39,053 bases of DNA from the NCBI GenBank assembly GCA_024222455.1, contig JAAEPD010000585.1, positions 1 through 39,053 on the forward strand, in the 5' to 3' direction. Each line of letters starts with the position of its first letter. Positions within the stretch are counted from its first letter, which is position 1. Under the pieces are notes generated by a model. It ran no database searches. It was given only the letters and a program-made list of their open reading frames with translations, and was not told where the DNA came from. A program made the position numbers and the translations under genes. This stretch comes from Aureispira sp. (GTDB lineage: Bacteria; Bacteroidota; Bacteroidia; Chitinophagales; Saprospiraceae). Shown in pieces: positions 8,760 through 15,966 of this stretch.

Positions 8760-8828
8760 TTCTTGTTGAGAACGATTTATATTTCTATCTAATAAAAACT
8801 TGACTTAATACTTAAACTGTATAAAGTA

Positions 8829-11168
8829 ATGAAAAAATATTTCATCCTATCCTTAATTTGCCTTTTTGCAACTCAATACATGTGGGCACAGCCTACCACA
8901 AATCGTATTCCCAAAGAAAAAATGATGCAAATCGGGGATGAGCGCTTTGATGCAAAAGACACCTATACAGCACTAGAGTGGTACCAAAAAGCTCATGATG
9001 CTGATCCTAGTGATGTTTTTGCTATTTATAAAGTAGCTAACACACATGATAAACTTAGAGATTATGCTCAAGCTTCAGAGTGGTATGGTAAATTGGTAGA
9101 GGCAGATACCAAAAACGAATATCCTCTAGCTAGATACCGTTATGCAAACGCTCTAAAAATGAATGGTGAGTATGACAAAGCAATTGGTGAGTTCCAAAAG
9201 TTTAATGCAGCTTACACAGGTGATGATGCTGATTATCACAAAACTCGTGCAGGAATCGAAATTGAAGGAGCACAGTTAGCTAAAGAATGGGGCGAAGAGT
9301 TACCAGAAGAATTAGTTATCGAAAACTTAGGAGGTAATGTAAACTCACCTTCTTCTGAAGGTGGTGCTTATCCTATGGGGCGTGAAACTATCATTTACTC
9401 TTCACTAAGATCAGATACACTTATCTTTGTAGAGGAAGGAACAGAAGATGATAGTAAATTTGCTAAAATCTATACAACTAAAAAACCTGATGAAGATGGC
9501 GCAGAATGGGAAGAAGCTCAACCATTCAATGCAGACGCAATCCTTAAGAAAGGTTTTCATGTTGTACAACCTGCTTTTTCTACAGATTTATCTAAATTCT
9601 ATTTTGTAAGAGCACAGTTGTCTGGTAACATGCTAGAAAATAGTCGTATCTACTATGCTCCATACAATGATGGTGAAATAGGAGAGCCTGCTCAACTAGA
9701 TTTTAACTCTAACAAGTATGCTTGTAAAAATCCATCTGTTGCTAAATGGGGAGACAAAGAATATTTATTATTCTCTTCTAATATGCCTGGTGGTGAAGGT
9801 GGATTTGATATCTGGTATGCAGAAATCAATGAAGATGGTACTACTAAGCAACCTCTTAATATGGGATCTACTATCAATACAATAGCAGATGATATTACAC
9901 CTTTCTTTGATGAGCGTGACAATAACTTGCACTTTGCTTCTCAAGGACATCCTGGTATGGGAGGTTTTGATATCTTCCGTATCCAACGTAATCCAGATAC
10001 AGAAGAATGGACACAAGTAGAAAATATGAAAGCTGGTTTCAACTCTCGTGTTGATGACTTTGGTTTTATTATCAATAAGGAAGGAAAAGATGATTGCTAT
10101 GCTTATGTAATCTCTAACCGTCCAGGTACAATGTCACTTGCACACAAAAGTGAAACTTGTTGTGATGATATTTTCTCTGTATTGATGCCTGAGCGTTGTG
10201 ACATCATTTGTAATGTAGATGTTTATGATCAAGATAGCAACGCTCCATTAGATGGTGCTACAGTGCAAGTTATCGATAAAGCTACTGGTGAAGTAGTTGA
10301 TGAGCAAACAAATACAGAAGGTAACAATTATACTTTCCTATTAGAAATGGGTAAAGATTATGAGATTGTTGCTAAAAAAGAAGGTCGTGAAGCTGGTAAA
10401 ACAGAAACAACTACTCAAAAAGAAGAGTTAATAGCTAAAGGTTTTGATATCACTCGTCCTGTTGAGTTTGGTGAGCAAGTTGCACTGAAAGAACTAGGAC
10501 TTATGGTTGAAACTTACAACAAGAAGACAGGACAGCCTCTTTCTGGGGTAACTGTAGTTGTATATGATGCAGCCTCTGGTGATGTAGTAAAAGAATTATC
10601 TGAAGCAGGTGGTAACCGATTTACTTTTGTAATTCCTCGCACTAAAAACTATAAAATAGCAGCTAGAGCAGCTGGTTTTGTAGGTGACAACAAAGATGTT
10701 GCAAAAGCAGATATGGGAACACTTCAAAAATTATATTTGACACCTCCACCATTGTTTGTAAACATCTACTTTAACTTTGATAAACACAATATCCGTCAAG
10801 GTGCTGCAGATACTTTAGATCAAGTATTGGCTACATTGAATGAGTATCCAGAGTTAATCGTAGAAGTTCGTGGACACACTGATGCTAAAGGTAGTAACAC
10901 ATACAATGATAAGTTATCTCAACAACGTTCGGATGCTGCTATCAAATACCTTATTGATAAAGGTGTTGATAAGAGTCGTTTAGTGCCTAAAGGTTTTGGA
11001 GAAGACCAACCAGCAGCACCTAATGCAAGCCCAGAAGGTGTAGATGATCCTAAAGGACGTCAGCTTAACCGTCGTGTAGAGTTCAAAATTTTGGAAGGTA
11101 CTGTAGGAGCAACTGAGTCTTCTGAGCCTGCTAATGTAGCAACTACTGATACAAAAAAAAAACAGTAA
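8829..11168 (+). CDS. PorE-like protein: TPR, PD40 beta-propeller, CRD-like and OmpA domains
   Basis: A 779-residue exported protein with a signal peptide (1-20, ending MWAQ), TPR repeats (about 30-150), a PD40/WD40-like propeller (about 170-450, with FSSNMPGGEGGFDIW and FASQGHPGMGGFDIF), two carboxypeptidase-regulatory-like beta domains (about 455-640) and an OmpA C-terminal peptidoglycan-binding domain (about 645-755, with YFNFDKHNIRQGA, VRGHTDAKGS and LNRRVEF). This is the order known for PorE of the type IX secretion system, which links the PorP-containing outer-membrane complex to peptidoglycan. The upstream gene is PorP/SprF-like. The last codons lie in a run of ten A (11153-11162), and the stop comes four bases later. 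In the -1 frame the reading continues into a DUF1573 domain, so the natural product may be about 902 residues. Confidence 0.9.
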   Translation: MKKYFILSLICLFATQYMWAQPTTNRIPKEKMMQIGDERFDAKDTYTALEWYQKAHDADPSDVFAIYKVANTHDKLRDYAQASEWYGKLVEADTKNEYPLARYRYANALKMNGEYDKAIGEFQKFNAAYTGDDADYHKTRAGIEIEGAQLAKEWGEELPEELVIENLGGNVNSPSSEGGAYPMGRETIIYSSLRSDTLIFVEEGTEDDSKFAKIYTTKKPDEDGAEWEEAQPFNADAILKKGFHVVQPAFSTDLSKFYFVRAQLSGNMLENSRIYYAPYNDGEIGEPAQLDFNSNKYACKNPSVAKWGDKEYLLFSSNMPGGEGGFDIWYAEINEDGTTKQPLNMGSTINTIADDITPFFDERDNNLHFASQGHPGMGGFDIFRIQRNPDTEEWTQVENMKAGFNSRVDDFGFIINKEGKDDCYAYVISNRPGTMSLAHKSETCCDDIFSVLMPERCDIICNVDVYDQDSNAPLDGATVQVIDKATGEVVDEQTNTEGNNYTFLLEMGKDYEIVAKKEGREAGKTETTTQKEELIAKGFDITRPVEFGEQVALKELGLMVETYNKKTGQPLSGVTVVVYDAASGDVVKELSEAGGNRFTFVIPRTKNYKIAARAAGFVGDNKDVAKADMGTLQKLYLTPPPLFVNIYFNFDKHNIRQGAADTLDQVLATLNEYPELIVEVRGHTDAKGSNTYNDKLSQQRSDAAIKYLIDKGVDKSRLVPKGFGEDQPAAPNASPEGVDDPKGRQLNRRVEFKILEGTVGATESSEPANVATTDTKKKQ
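11153..11162 (+). other. A10 homopolymer, possible slippage site
   Basis: Ten consecutive A lie at the end of the PorE-like reading frame. Adding one A in the mRNA, or slipping back by one base in translation, moves the frame past TAA at 11166-11168 and into an open frame that runs to 11536 and encodes a DUF1573 domain. A10 is long enough for known RNA-polymerase slippage. A miscounted homopolymer in the assembly would give the same picture. Confidence 0.6.
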
Positions 11169-11242
11169 CGAATAGTGTAACGGTTAATACCAATACACCT
11201 AAAAAACCGCCTGTTACTGAACTAGCTTTTGAACCTAAAGGT

Positions 11243-11536
11243 GTGATGAAGCTAGGGACTATGAAGTTTGGTGATAAAAAGGATTATACAATCACTTTCA
11301 CGAATACAGGCAAACATGATTTTTCAATATTGCACATACAAGGTGCATGTACTTGTACTCAAGTAACGGATTATCCTAGAGGTGCTGTTAAGCCAGGAGA
11401 AAAAGCAACAATTAAGTTTACTTTTGATTCTGGAATGGCTGAGATCCAAGAAGGGTACAACTCAGGAATAGAAATCTATGGTAATATTAAAGATGATCTC
11501 ATTATTTATGAATTAGAAGCAGATATTACCAAGTAG
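11243..11536 (+). CDS. DUF1573 domain, probably the C-terminus of the PorE-like protein in the -1 frame
   Basis: The stand-alone frame (GTG 11243 or ATG 11246) gives 96-97 residues: KFGDKKDYTITFTNTGKHDF, then GACTCTQVTDYPRGAVKPGE, as in DUF1573, an Ig-like domain common in exported Bacteroidota proteins. Two things speak against a separate gene. There is no signal peptide, although DUF1573 proteins are normally exported. The frame is also open upstream with no other start codon and reads a linker-like stretch rich in Thr, Asn and Pro, then ELAFEPKG, which looks like the first strand of the domain. The open frame goes back through the A10 tract into the PorE-like gene. A one-base shift there would make one exported protein of about 902 residues. 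A strong terminator follows. Confidence 0.75.
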   Translation: MMKLGTMKFGDKKDYTITFTNTGKHDFSILHIQGACTCTQVTDYPRGAVKPGEKATIKFTFDSGMAEIQEGYNSGIEIYGNIKDDLIIYELEADITK

Positions 11537-11557
11537 TAAGATATAATAGAATTTTTG

Positions 11558-11592
11558 GAAGGAGCTAATCATTGATTAGCTCCTTCTTTTTA
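11558..11592 (+). terminator. Intrinsic terminator of the PorP/PorE-like operon
   Basis: A perfect 13-bp stem GAAGGAGCTAATC / GATTAGCTCCTTC (11558-11570 with 11574-11586), loop ATT, followed by TTTTTAT. Confidence 0.85.
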
Positions 11593-11649
11593 TTATACTA
11601 ATTCTTGTAAGGAAGAATGGTTATAGACTGTTTTGCATTTTTCAAAGAA

Positions 11650-13059
11650 ATGAAAAATAAAATGTATTCAAAGATAGATACTAAAATAATAGAAGAGCTT
11701 GGTGCAATAGTAGGGCAGACCAATGTGCAAACTACCAAAGATATTCTCAAGGCTTATGGTCATGATGAAACCGAAGATTTTGTCTTTTTGCCAGAGGTAG
11801 TTGTTATACCCAATACTGTAGGAGAAGTGAGCAAAATTATGCGTTTGTGCAATCAACAAAAAATACCTGTGACCCCTAGAGGAGCGGGTACTGGTTTAGC
11901 TGGTGGTGCTTTGCCTGTTTGTGGGGGCATTTTGTTGTCTATGGAGCGTTTCAATAAGATACTGAATATAGATGAACAAAATCTACAGATAACTACCGAA
12001 ACGGCTGTAATTACAGAAGTTTTGCAAAATGCAGTAAAAGAAAAAGGACTATACTATCCTCCCGATCCTGCTAGTAAAGGAACTTGTTATATAGGAGGTA
12101 ATATTAATACCAATTCGGGTGGCCCTCATGCCGTGAAATACGGAGTCGTCAAGGATTATGTACTCAACTTGGAAGTCGTATTGCCTAATGGCGAAGTGAT
12201 TTGGACTGGTGCTAATACACTCAAAAATTCTACAGGCTACAATCTTACACAACTAATGGTAGGGAGCGAAGGCACTTTGGGCATAGTGACCAAGGCTGTT
12301 CTTAAATTAATACCACAACCTAGTCAAAGTTTACTTCTATTAATCCCTTTTGAGTCACCAGAAAGTGCCTGTGCAGCTGTTTCGGCTATTTTTAGGGCTG
12401 GTATTACACCTTCTTGTTTAGAGTTTATGGAGCGAAGAGCTATTGAGTATGCTTTAGTCTATTTAGGCGACATGAAAATGATGATCCCTGATGAGGTACA
12501 AGCGCACCTATTGCTAGAAGTAGATGGGTATTATATAGAAAGCTTGTATGAAGATTGTGAACAGATTGCAAAGGTAGTAGAAGGGTTTGGAGCAGAGGAG
12601 ATTTTGTTTGCTGATAATGATGCTCAAAAAAGAGAACTTTGGCGCTTGAGAAAATGTGTAGGGCGAGCTGTGAAAAAAGGAACAATCTATAAGGAGGAAG
12701 ATACTGTAGTACCACGTGCAGAACTGCCTAAGTTGTTAAAAGGAGTCAAAATGATTGGGCAAAACTATGGTTTTGAATCAGTTTGTTATGGTCATGCAGG
12801 TGATGGTAACTTACATGTGAATATCGTAAAAGGAGAGTTGACAGAACAGCAGTGGAATGAGGAATTGCCTAAGGCAATTACCGAAATTTTTGAGTTGGTT
12901 AAATCTCTAGGTGGAACTATATCTGGTGAGCATGGAATTGGTTGGGTACAGCGTCCTTATATGCCTATTGTATTTGGAGAAGTAGAATTGGGGTTAATGT
13001 CTGCTATTAAGAATGTTTTTGACCCTAATAACATACTCAACCCCCAAAAGATTTTTTAG
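11650..13059 (+). CDS. FAD-linked oxidase, GlcD/D-lactate dehydrogenase family
   Basis: 469 residues from the ATG at 11650 (465 from 11662). An N-terminal FAD-binding domain of the PCMH type has the pyrophosphate loop TPRGAGTGLAGGALPVCGG and, further on, NINTNSGGPHAVKYG and LMVGSEGTLGIVTKAVL. The C-terminal FAD-oxidase domain has CYGHAGDGNLHVNI and GGTISGEHGIGW, the metal and substrate region of 2-hydroxyacid dehydrogenases. It probably oxidises glycolate or D-lactate and passes electrons to the respiratory chain or an electron-transfer flavoprotein; the exact substrate cannot be told from sequence. An ATG at 11617 would add 11 residues but lies only 25 bases after the preceding terminator and gives an unlike N-terminus. 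The family usually begins just before the segment EELGAIVGQTNV. Confidence 0.92.
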   Translation: MKNKMYSKIDTKIIEELGAIVGQTNVQTTKDILKAYGHDETEDFVFLPEVVVIPNTVGEVSKIMRLCNQQKIPVTPRGAGTGLAGGALPVCGGILLSMERFNKILNIDEQNLQITTETAVITEVLQNAVKEKGLYYPPDPASKGTCYIGGNINTNSGGPHAVKYGVVKDYVLNLEVVLPNGEVIWTGANTLKNSTGYNLTQLMVGSEGTLGIVTKAVLKLIPQPSQSLLLLIPFESPESACAAVSAIFRAGITPSCLEFMERRAIEYALVYLGDMKMMIPDEVQAHLLLEVDGYYIESLYEDCEQIAKVVEGFGAEEILFADNDAQKRELWRLRKCVGRAVKKGTIYKEEDTVVPRAELPKLLKGVKMIGQNYGFESVCYGHAGDGNLHVNIVKGELTEQQWNEELPKAITEIFELVKSLGGTISGEHGIGWVQRPYMPIVFGEVELGLMSAIKNVFDPNNILNPQKIF

Positions 13060-13067
13060 AGAAGTCT

Positions 13068-13330
13068 TTAATCATTTTCTACAAAAAATATATCTACATC
13101 TTTATTCCTGATAAGTAAGCGATAGCTAGTTTGATTTATTTTTGATTTATCAATGATTAGATCAACTAGTTTTTGTGCTAATTGATCATCAAAACAGTTT
13201 GTGCAGTTAGATGATTTGGTTAATTAAAATCCTCGATTAGTTGGGATGCAATGAATACTACAAGTCTCATCTTCTGTTCTAATATGAATAGAATCTTCTC
13301 CTACAAAATTGAGGATATATTTTTTTTGAG
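13068..13330 (-). pseudogene. Decayed copy of the META-like lipoprotein C-terminal domain
   Basis: Directly after the stop codon of the lipoprotein gene at 13338, the minus strand can be read as a broken homologue of its second domain. KKYILNFVGEDSIHIRTEDE lines up with KKPYILSFSKENIIIKLDVN. After an in-frame TAA (13224-13226), the same frame continues LTKSSNCTNCFDDQLAQKLV, which lines up with LEFAKSMGCTRACCDSDLAK, and it ends in TAA at 13068-13070. No start codon or signal peptide is left. It is the fourth and most decayed member of the tandem family. Confidence 0.75.
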
Positions 13331-13337
13331 TAAAGAC

Positions 13338-14126
13338 TTATTCTCCTCCTTTTTTGTATCTAGCAAACTCTAATTCTACAGCAGTATTACCTAGGATTAG
13401 TTGATCTCCTTTGACCTTGAAATCTAATGTTCCAGAAAGATAAGCTGCTAATTGTTTGGCAAGGTCACTGTCGCAACAAGCACGCGTGCAGCCCATACTT
13501 TTAGCAAACTCTAATTGATCTCCCTTGTTTTTGATATAGCTTGTATTACACTCATTTACATCCAATTTGATAATAATATTCTCTTTAGAGAAACTAAGAA
13601 TGTAAGGTTTTTTGAATAGATGATCAGCTCCTTCTTCTTTAGGTTGCATCCGAACTGCTCTCCAACTTGTACCAGAAAGGTCAGATGCATTATGTCGCTT
13701 AAGCTGAATTATTTTTTTGTCTTTAGTCCAAGTCATAAGTTCCCCATCAAGGGTGTATGTCCATGTATCACCAATGATTTGGCTAATGCGTTGAGCTGCT
13801 TTGTCATCACAACATTTTTCAGTGCAAAAGATGTTTTTTGTCACCTCTATTTGATGTTTAGGAAGAATGGTATATCCACCTCCACAATTATTGACATCTA
13901 AGCTTAGGCTAAGTTTATTCTCTTCTAAATTGAGAGGGTAAGCTTTTTTGAGTTGATACTCCTTTTCTCCATCATTAATTTGGGTAACCATCCATTGCCC
14001 ATCTATTTTTTCGAGGACCTGCAGAGGTTTTGGTGTTTTGTTATCAGTAGGTGTTTTGCTGCTGTTGGTACAGCTCCCCAATCCTATTACTAGTAAACTC
14101 CAAAAGGTCAAATAGTGTAGCTTCAT
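13338..14126 (-). CDS. Two-domain META-like lipoprotein, paralogue C
   Basis: 262 residues with a lipoprotein signal ending GLGSC (Cys19). Two similar domains of about 110 residues follow (about 40-147 and 150-257), each with an opening like GQWMVTQI or GTSWRAVRM, an asparagine-cysteine motif (NNCGGGYTI, NECNTSYI), a cysteine cluster (FCTEKCCDD, GCTRACCDSD) and a closing pair like LDGELMTWT or VKGDQLILGN. This resembles the META/HslJ-like lipocalin-type fold, but the paired cysteines are not usual there. It is the last intact copy of three tandem paralogues; a decayed copy lies right after it, and a relic of a kinase 3' end lies in front. The function is unknown. Confidence 0.85.
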   Translation of the reverse strand: MKLHYLTFWSLLVIGLGSCTNSSKTPTDNKTPKPLQVLEKIDGQWMVTQINDGEKEYQLKKAYPLNLEENKLSLSLDVNNCGGGYTILPKHQIEVTKNIFCTEKCCDDKAAQRISQIIGDTWTYTLDGELMTWTKDKKIIQLKRHNASDLSGTSWRAVRMQPKEEGADHLFKKPYILSFSKENIIIKLDVNECNTSYIKNKGDQLEFAKSMGCTRACCDSDLAKQLAAYLSGTLDFKVKGDQLILGNTAVELEFARYKKGGE

Positions 14127-14166
14127 GATCTATAGATATAATTAAATTAATAAGAACAAATCTAAT

Positions 14167-14208
14167 AGATTCTAGACTAAAAGGTGAATTATTGCGAGGA
14201 TAGTTGTG
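14167..14208 (-). pseudogene. Relic of a histidine kinase 3' end
   Basis: Positions 14167-14207 match 15962-16002, the end of the GAF histidine kinase gene, at 34 of 41 bases. On the minus strand the relic still reads TTILAIIHLLV-stop (stop at 14172-14174), beside TTIQIIIPLLD-stop in the kinase. It sits immediately upstream of lipoprotein copy C, just as the real kinase end sits upstream of copy A, so the duplicated unit was kinase tail plus lipoprotein. Confidence 0.7.
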
Positions 14209-14222
14209 CTTTGATAGGCTAT

Positions 14223-15074
14223 TTATTCAGTGTCTCTAGCAAACTCTAATTCCACATTGGCATTACTCAAAATTAGCTGATCACCATCTACTTTGAACTC
14301 TAATCTTTCTGTTGTAAAATAATATCTAAGTGTATAAGGTTTAGTTCTTGGGCAACAGCTTCTACTGTAAGCTTCAAATTCATCATTGAAAGATAATTGA
14401 GTCTCTTTTTGTATAAAATGATTGAAACATCCATGTTTACCTAATTGTAGCCTAATAACATTTTGATTAAGGAAATGGAGGTGGAAATTATCCTCCTCCT
14501 CAAAAATATAGTCTGTACTATCTCGCTCAGACATGCGAATTGCACGCCATTTTGTTTGAGATAGTTGAGGATCTGCATGCCTTGTAAAGCTGATTTTTTT
14601 AGTGCTATTTTTTATAGTCCAAGTCATATGATTACCTACGATAGAGCAATCCCACTTATTGGGAAGTAAGGCGGAGTAGTTTTTTATTTCAGTAGAGTCA
14701 CAGCATTCTTTTGTACATAATATACCTTTTTCTATATTGATCTGGTTATCTATGATAGTGTATGAACCCTTGCAAGTATTGTTATCTAGTTGCAAACTAA
14801 TATTGCCAGTATTCATGTCAAATACATCAAATTCCCCAAAATCGTAATCGTTGTCTCCAAATCCATTGTTTAGCCCCAGATTTATGCCAGTTATTAGCCA
14901 TTTACCTTCTAATATTGCAGCTGTTATTTTTTGGACAGGTACCTCTTTTTCTGTTGAATCTATAGCAGGTTCTACCAACTCAACCTTGTCTGTAGGCGTT
15001 ATAGGTTTAGTTTGGTGACAGGCCGCTAAACTAATTGAGAGAATGGTTAAATAGACTATGTATTGTATATTCAT
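14223..15074 (-). CDS. Two-domain META-like lipoprotein, paralogue B
   Basis: 283 residues with a lipoprotein signal ending SLAAC (Cys19) and a longer linker (to about residue 50) than its paralogues. The first domain has GKWLITGINLG, NTCKGSYTI and LCTKECCDST; the second has TKWRAIRM, HGCFNHFIQ, SRSCCPRT and VDGDQLILSNANVELEFARD. The 3' ends of the three genes are close to identical in places (for example TCTAGCAAACTCTAATT on the plus strand), which suggests recent duplication or gene conversion. It follows copy A after only 25 bases, so the two are probably co-transcribed. The role is unknown; it is probably an envelope lipoprotein. Confidence 0.85.
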   Translation of the reverse strand: MNIQYIVYLTILSISLAACHQTKPITPTDKVELVEPAIDSTEKEVPVQKITAAILEGKWLITGINLGLNNGFGDNDYDFGEFDVFDMNTGNISLQLDNNTCKGSYTIIDNQINIEKGILCTKECCDSTEIKNYSALLPNKWDCSIVGNHMTWTIKNSTKKISFTRHADPQLSQTKWRAIRMSERDSTDYIFEEEDNFHLHFLNQNVIRLQLGKHGCFNHFIQKETQLSFNDEFEAYSRSCCPRTKPYTLRYYFTTERLEFKVDGDQLILSNANVELEFARDTE

Positions 15075-15099
15075 AAGTTGGGGGGACTATTGTTTCCTG

Positions 15100-15885
15100 C
15101 TATTTAAGAACTCTTGAGAACTCTAGCTCTACATTTTCGTTACTCAAAGTTAGCTGATTACCACTAATATTGAATTTAAGGGTTTGATTGGTAAAATAGT
15201 CTTTGAGTTGGTTGGCTTCTTTTGTATCACAACAAGCTTTGGAGCAGCCGATATAGTCAAAGAAAGATAATTTATCGCCTTTTTGGGTGAAACTTGCTAC
15301 ACAATGATTTGCTTTGAGTTGTACTCTAACTGAGTTTTGGTTGGAAAAGAGAATTTTGTAATGTTCTCCTTCAAAAAGGTGTTCCATTTCTCCTTTTTCC
15401 TTAGAAACCATCCGAGTAATTTCCCATTCTGTTACAGAGAGTTGTTTATCCGTTTGACGTATGAATTTGATTTCCTTGTTTTTGTCTTCAATAGTCCAAA
15501 TCATCCAGTTTTCGTCTAGTTTACAGTCCCAAGTCCCTACAAGTACTTGACTAAAAAGTAGCCCTTCTGGAGTATCACAGCATTTTTCGGTACATTTTAT
15601 ACCTCTTTCTACCTTAATTTGATTGTTGAGGATAGAATACTTGCCACCACAAGTATTAGCTTTTAGATTTAGGTTGAATTTTTTCTTAAGTAAGTTAATA
15701 TCAAGATAATTCTCAAAATCATATTTTTCTAGCCCAGAATCCATGCTAACTACAAACCAGTTGCCTTCAACTTGTTCAGTATTTAATTGTTTAGAGTCAG
15801 AAGTAGATGTGCCTGATTTAGTGTTTTGGCAAGCTGATAGGCTAAATAAAAGAATGTAAAGCCCAACTATAGTGATGAGTTTCAT
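15100..15885 (-). CDS. Two-domain META-like lipoprotein, paralogue A
   Basis: 261 residues from the ATG at 15885; the reading frame is open to 15954, but only the internal ATG puts the lipoprotein signal (MKLITIVGLYILLFSLSAC, Cys19) at the N-terminus. The first domain has GNWFVVSM, NTCGGKYSI and KCTEKCCDTPEG; the second has TEWEITRM, NHCVASFTQ, GCSKACCDTKEA and ISGNQLTLSNENVELEFSRV. It is the first lipoprotein gene after the GAF histidine kinase (81 bases between the kinase stop and this ATG) and is read in the same direction. The repeated Cys pattern predicts conserved disulphides in each domain. The ligand is unknown. Confidence 0.85.
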   Translation of the reverse strand: MKLITIVGLYILLFSLSACQNTKSGTSTSDSKQLNTEQVEGNWFVVSMDSGLEKYDFENYLDINLLKKKFNLNLKANTCGGKYSILNNQIKVERGIKCTEKCCDTPEGLLFSQVLVGTWDCKLDENWMIWTIEDKNKEIKFIRQTDKQLSVTEWEITRMVSKEKGEMEHLFEGEHYKILFSNQNSVRVQLKANHCVASFTQKGDKLSFFDYIGCSKACCDTKEANQLKDYFTNQTLKFNISGNQLTLSNENVELEFSRVLK

Positions 15886-15966
15886 AAGTTTTTTGATGGG
15901 AGTTAAATGATTGATTAGTTTGTGGTCTTTTATAAACCTATAAGATAAACCCAAATTTAAGAGATT

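Noticed and set aside
9692-10016. Minus-strand open frames inside the PorE-like gene
   Set aside because: They are shadows of a strong coding frame, without signal, motif or promoter.
11617-11649. ATG at 11617 as the start of the FAD-linked oxidase
   Set aside because: It is only 25 bases after a terminator and encodes an N-terminus unlike the family. The starts at 11650 or 11662 fit better.
15886-15954. Extension of lipoprotein A to the ATG at 15954
   Set aside because: It would bury the lipoprotein signal peptide behind 23 residues; its paralogues start at the signal peptide.
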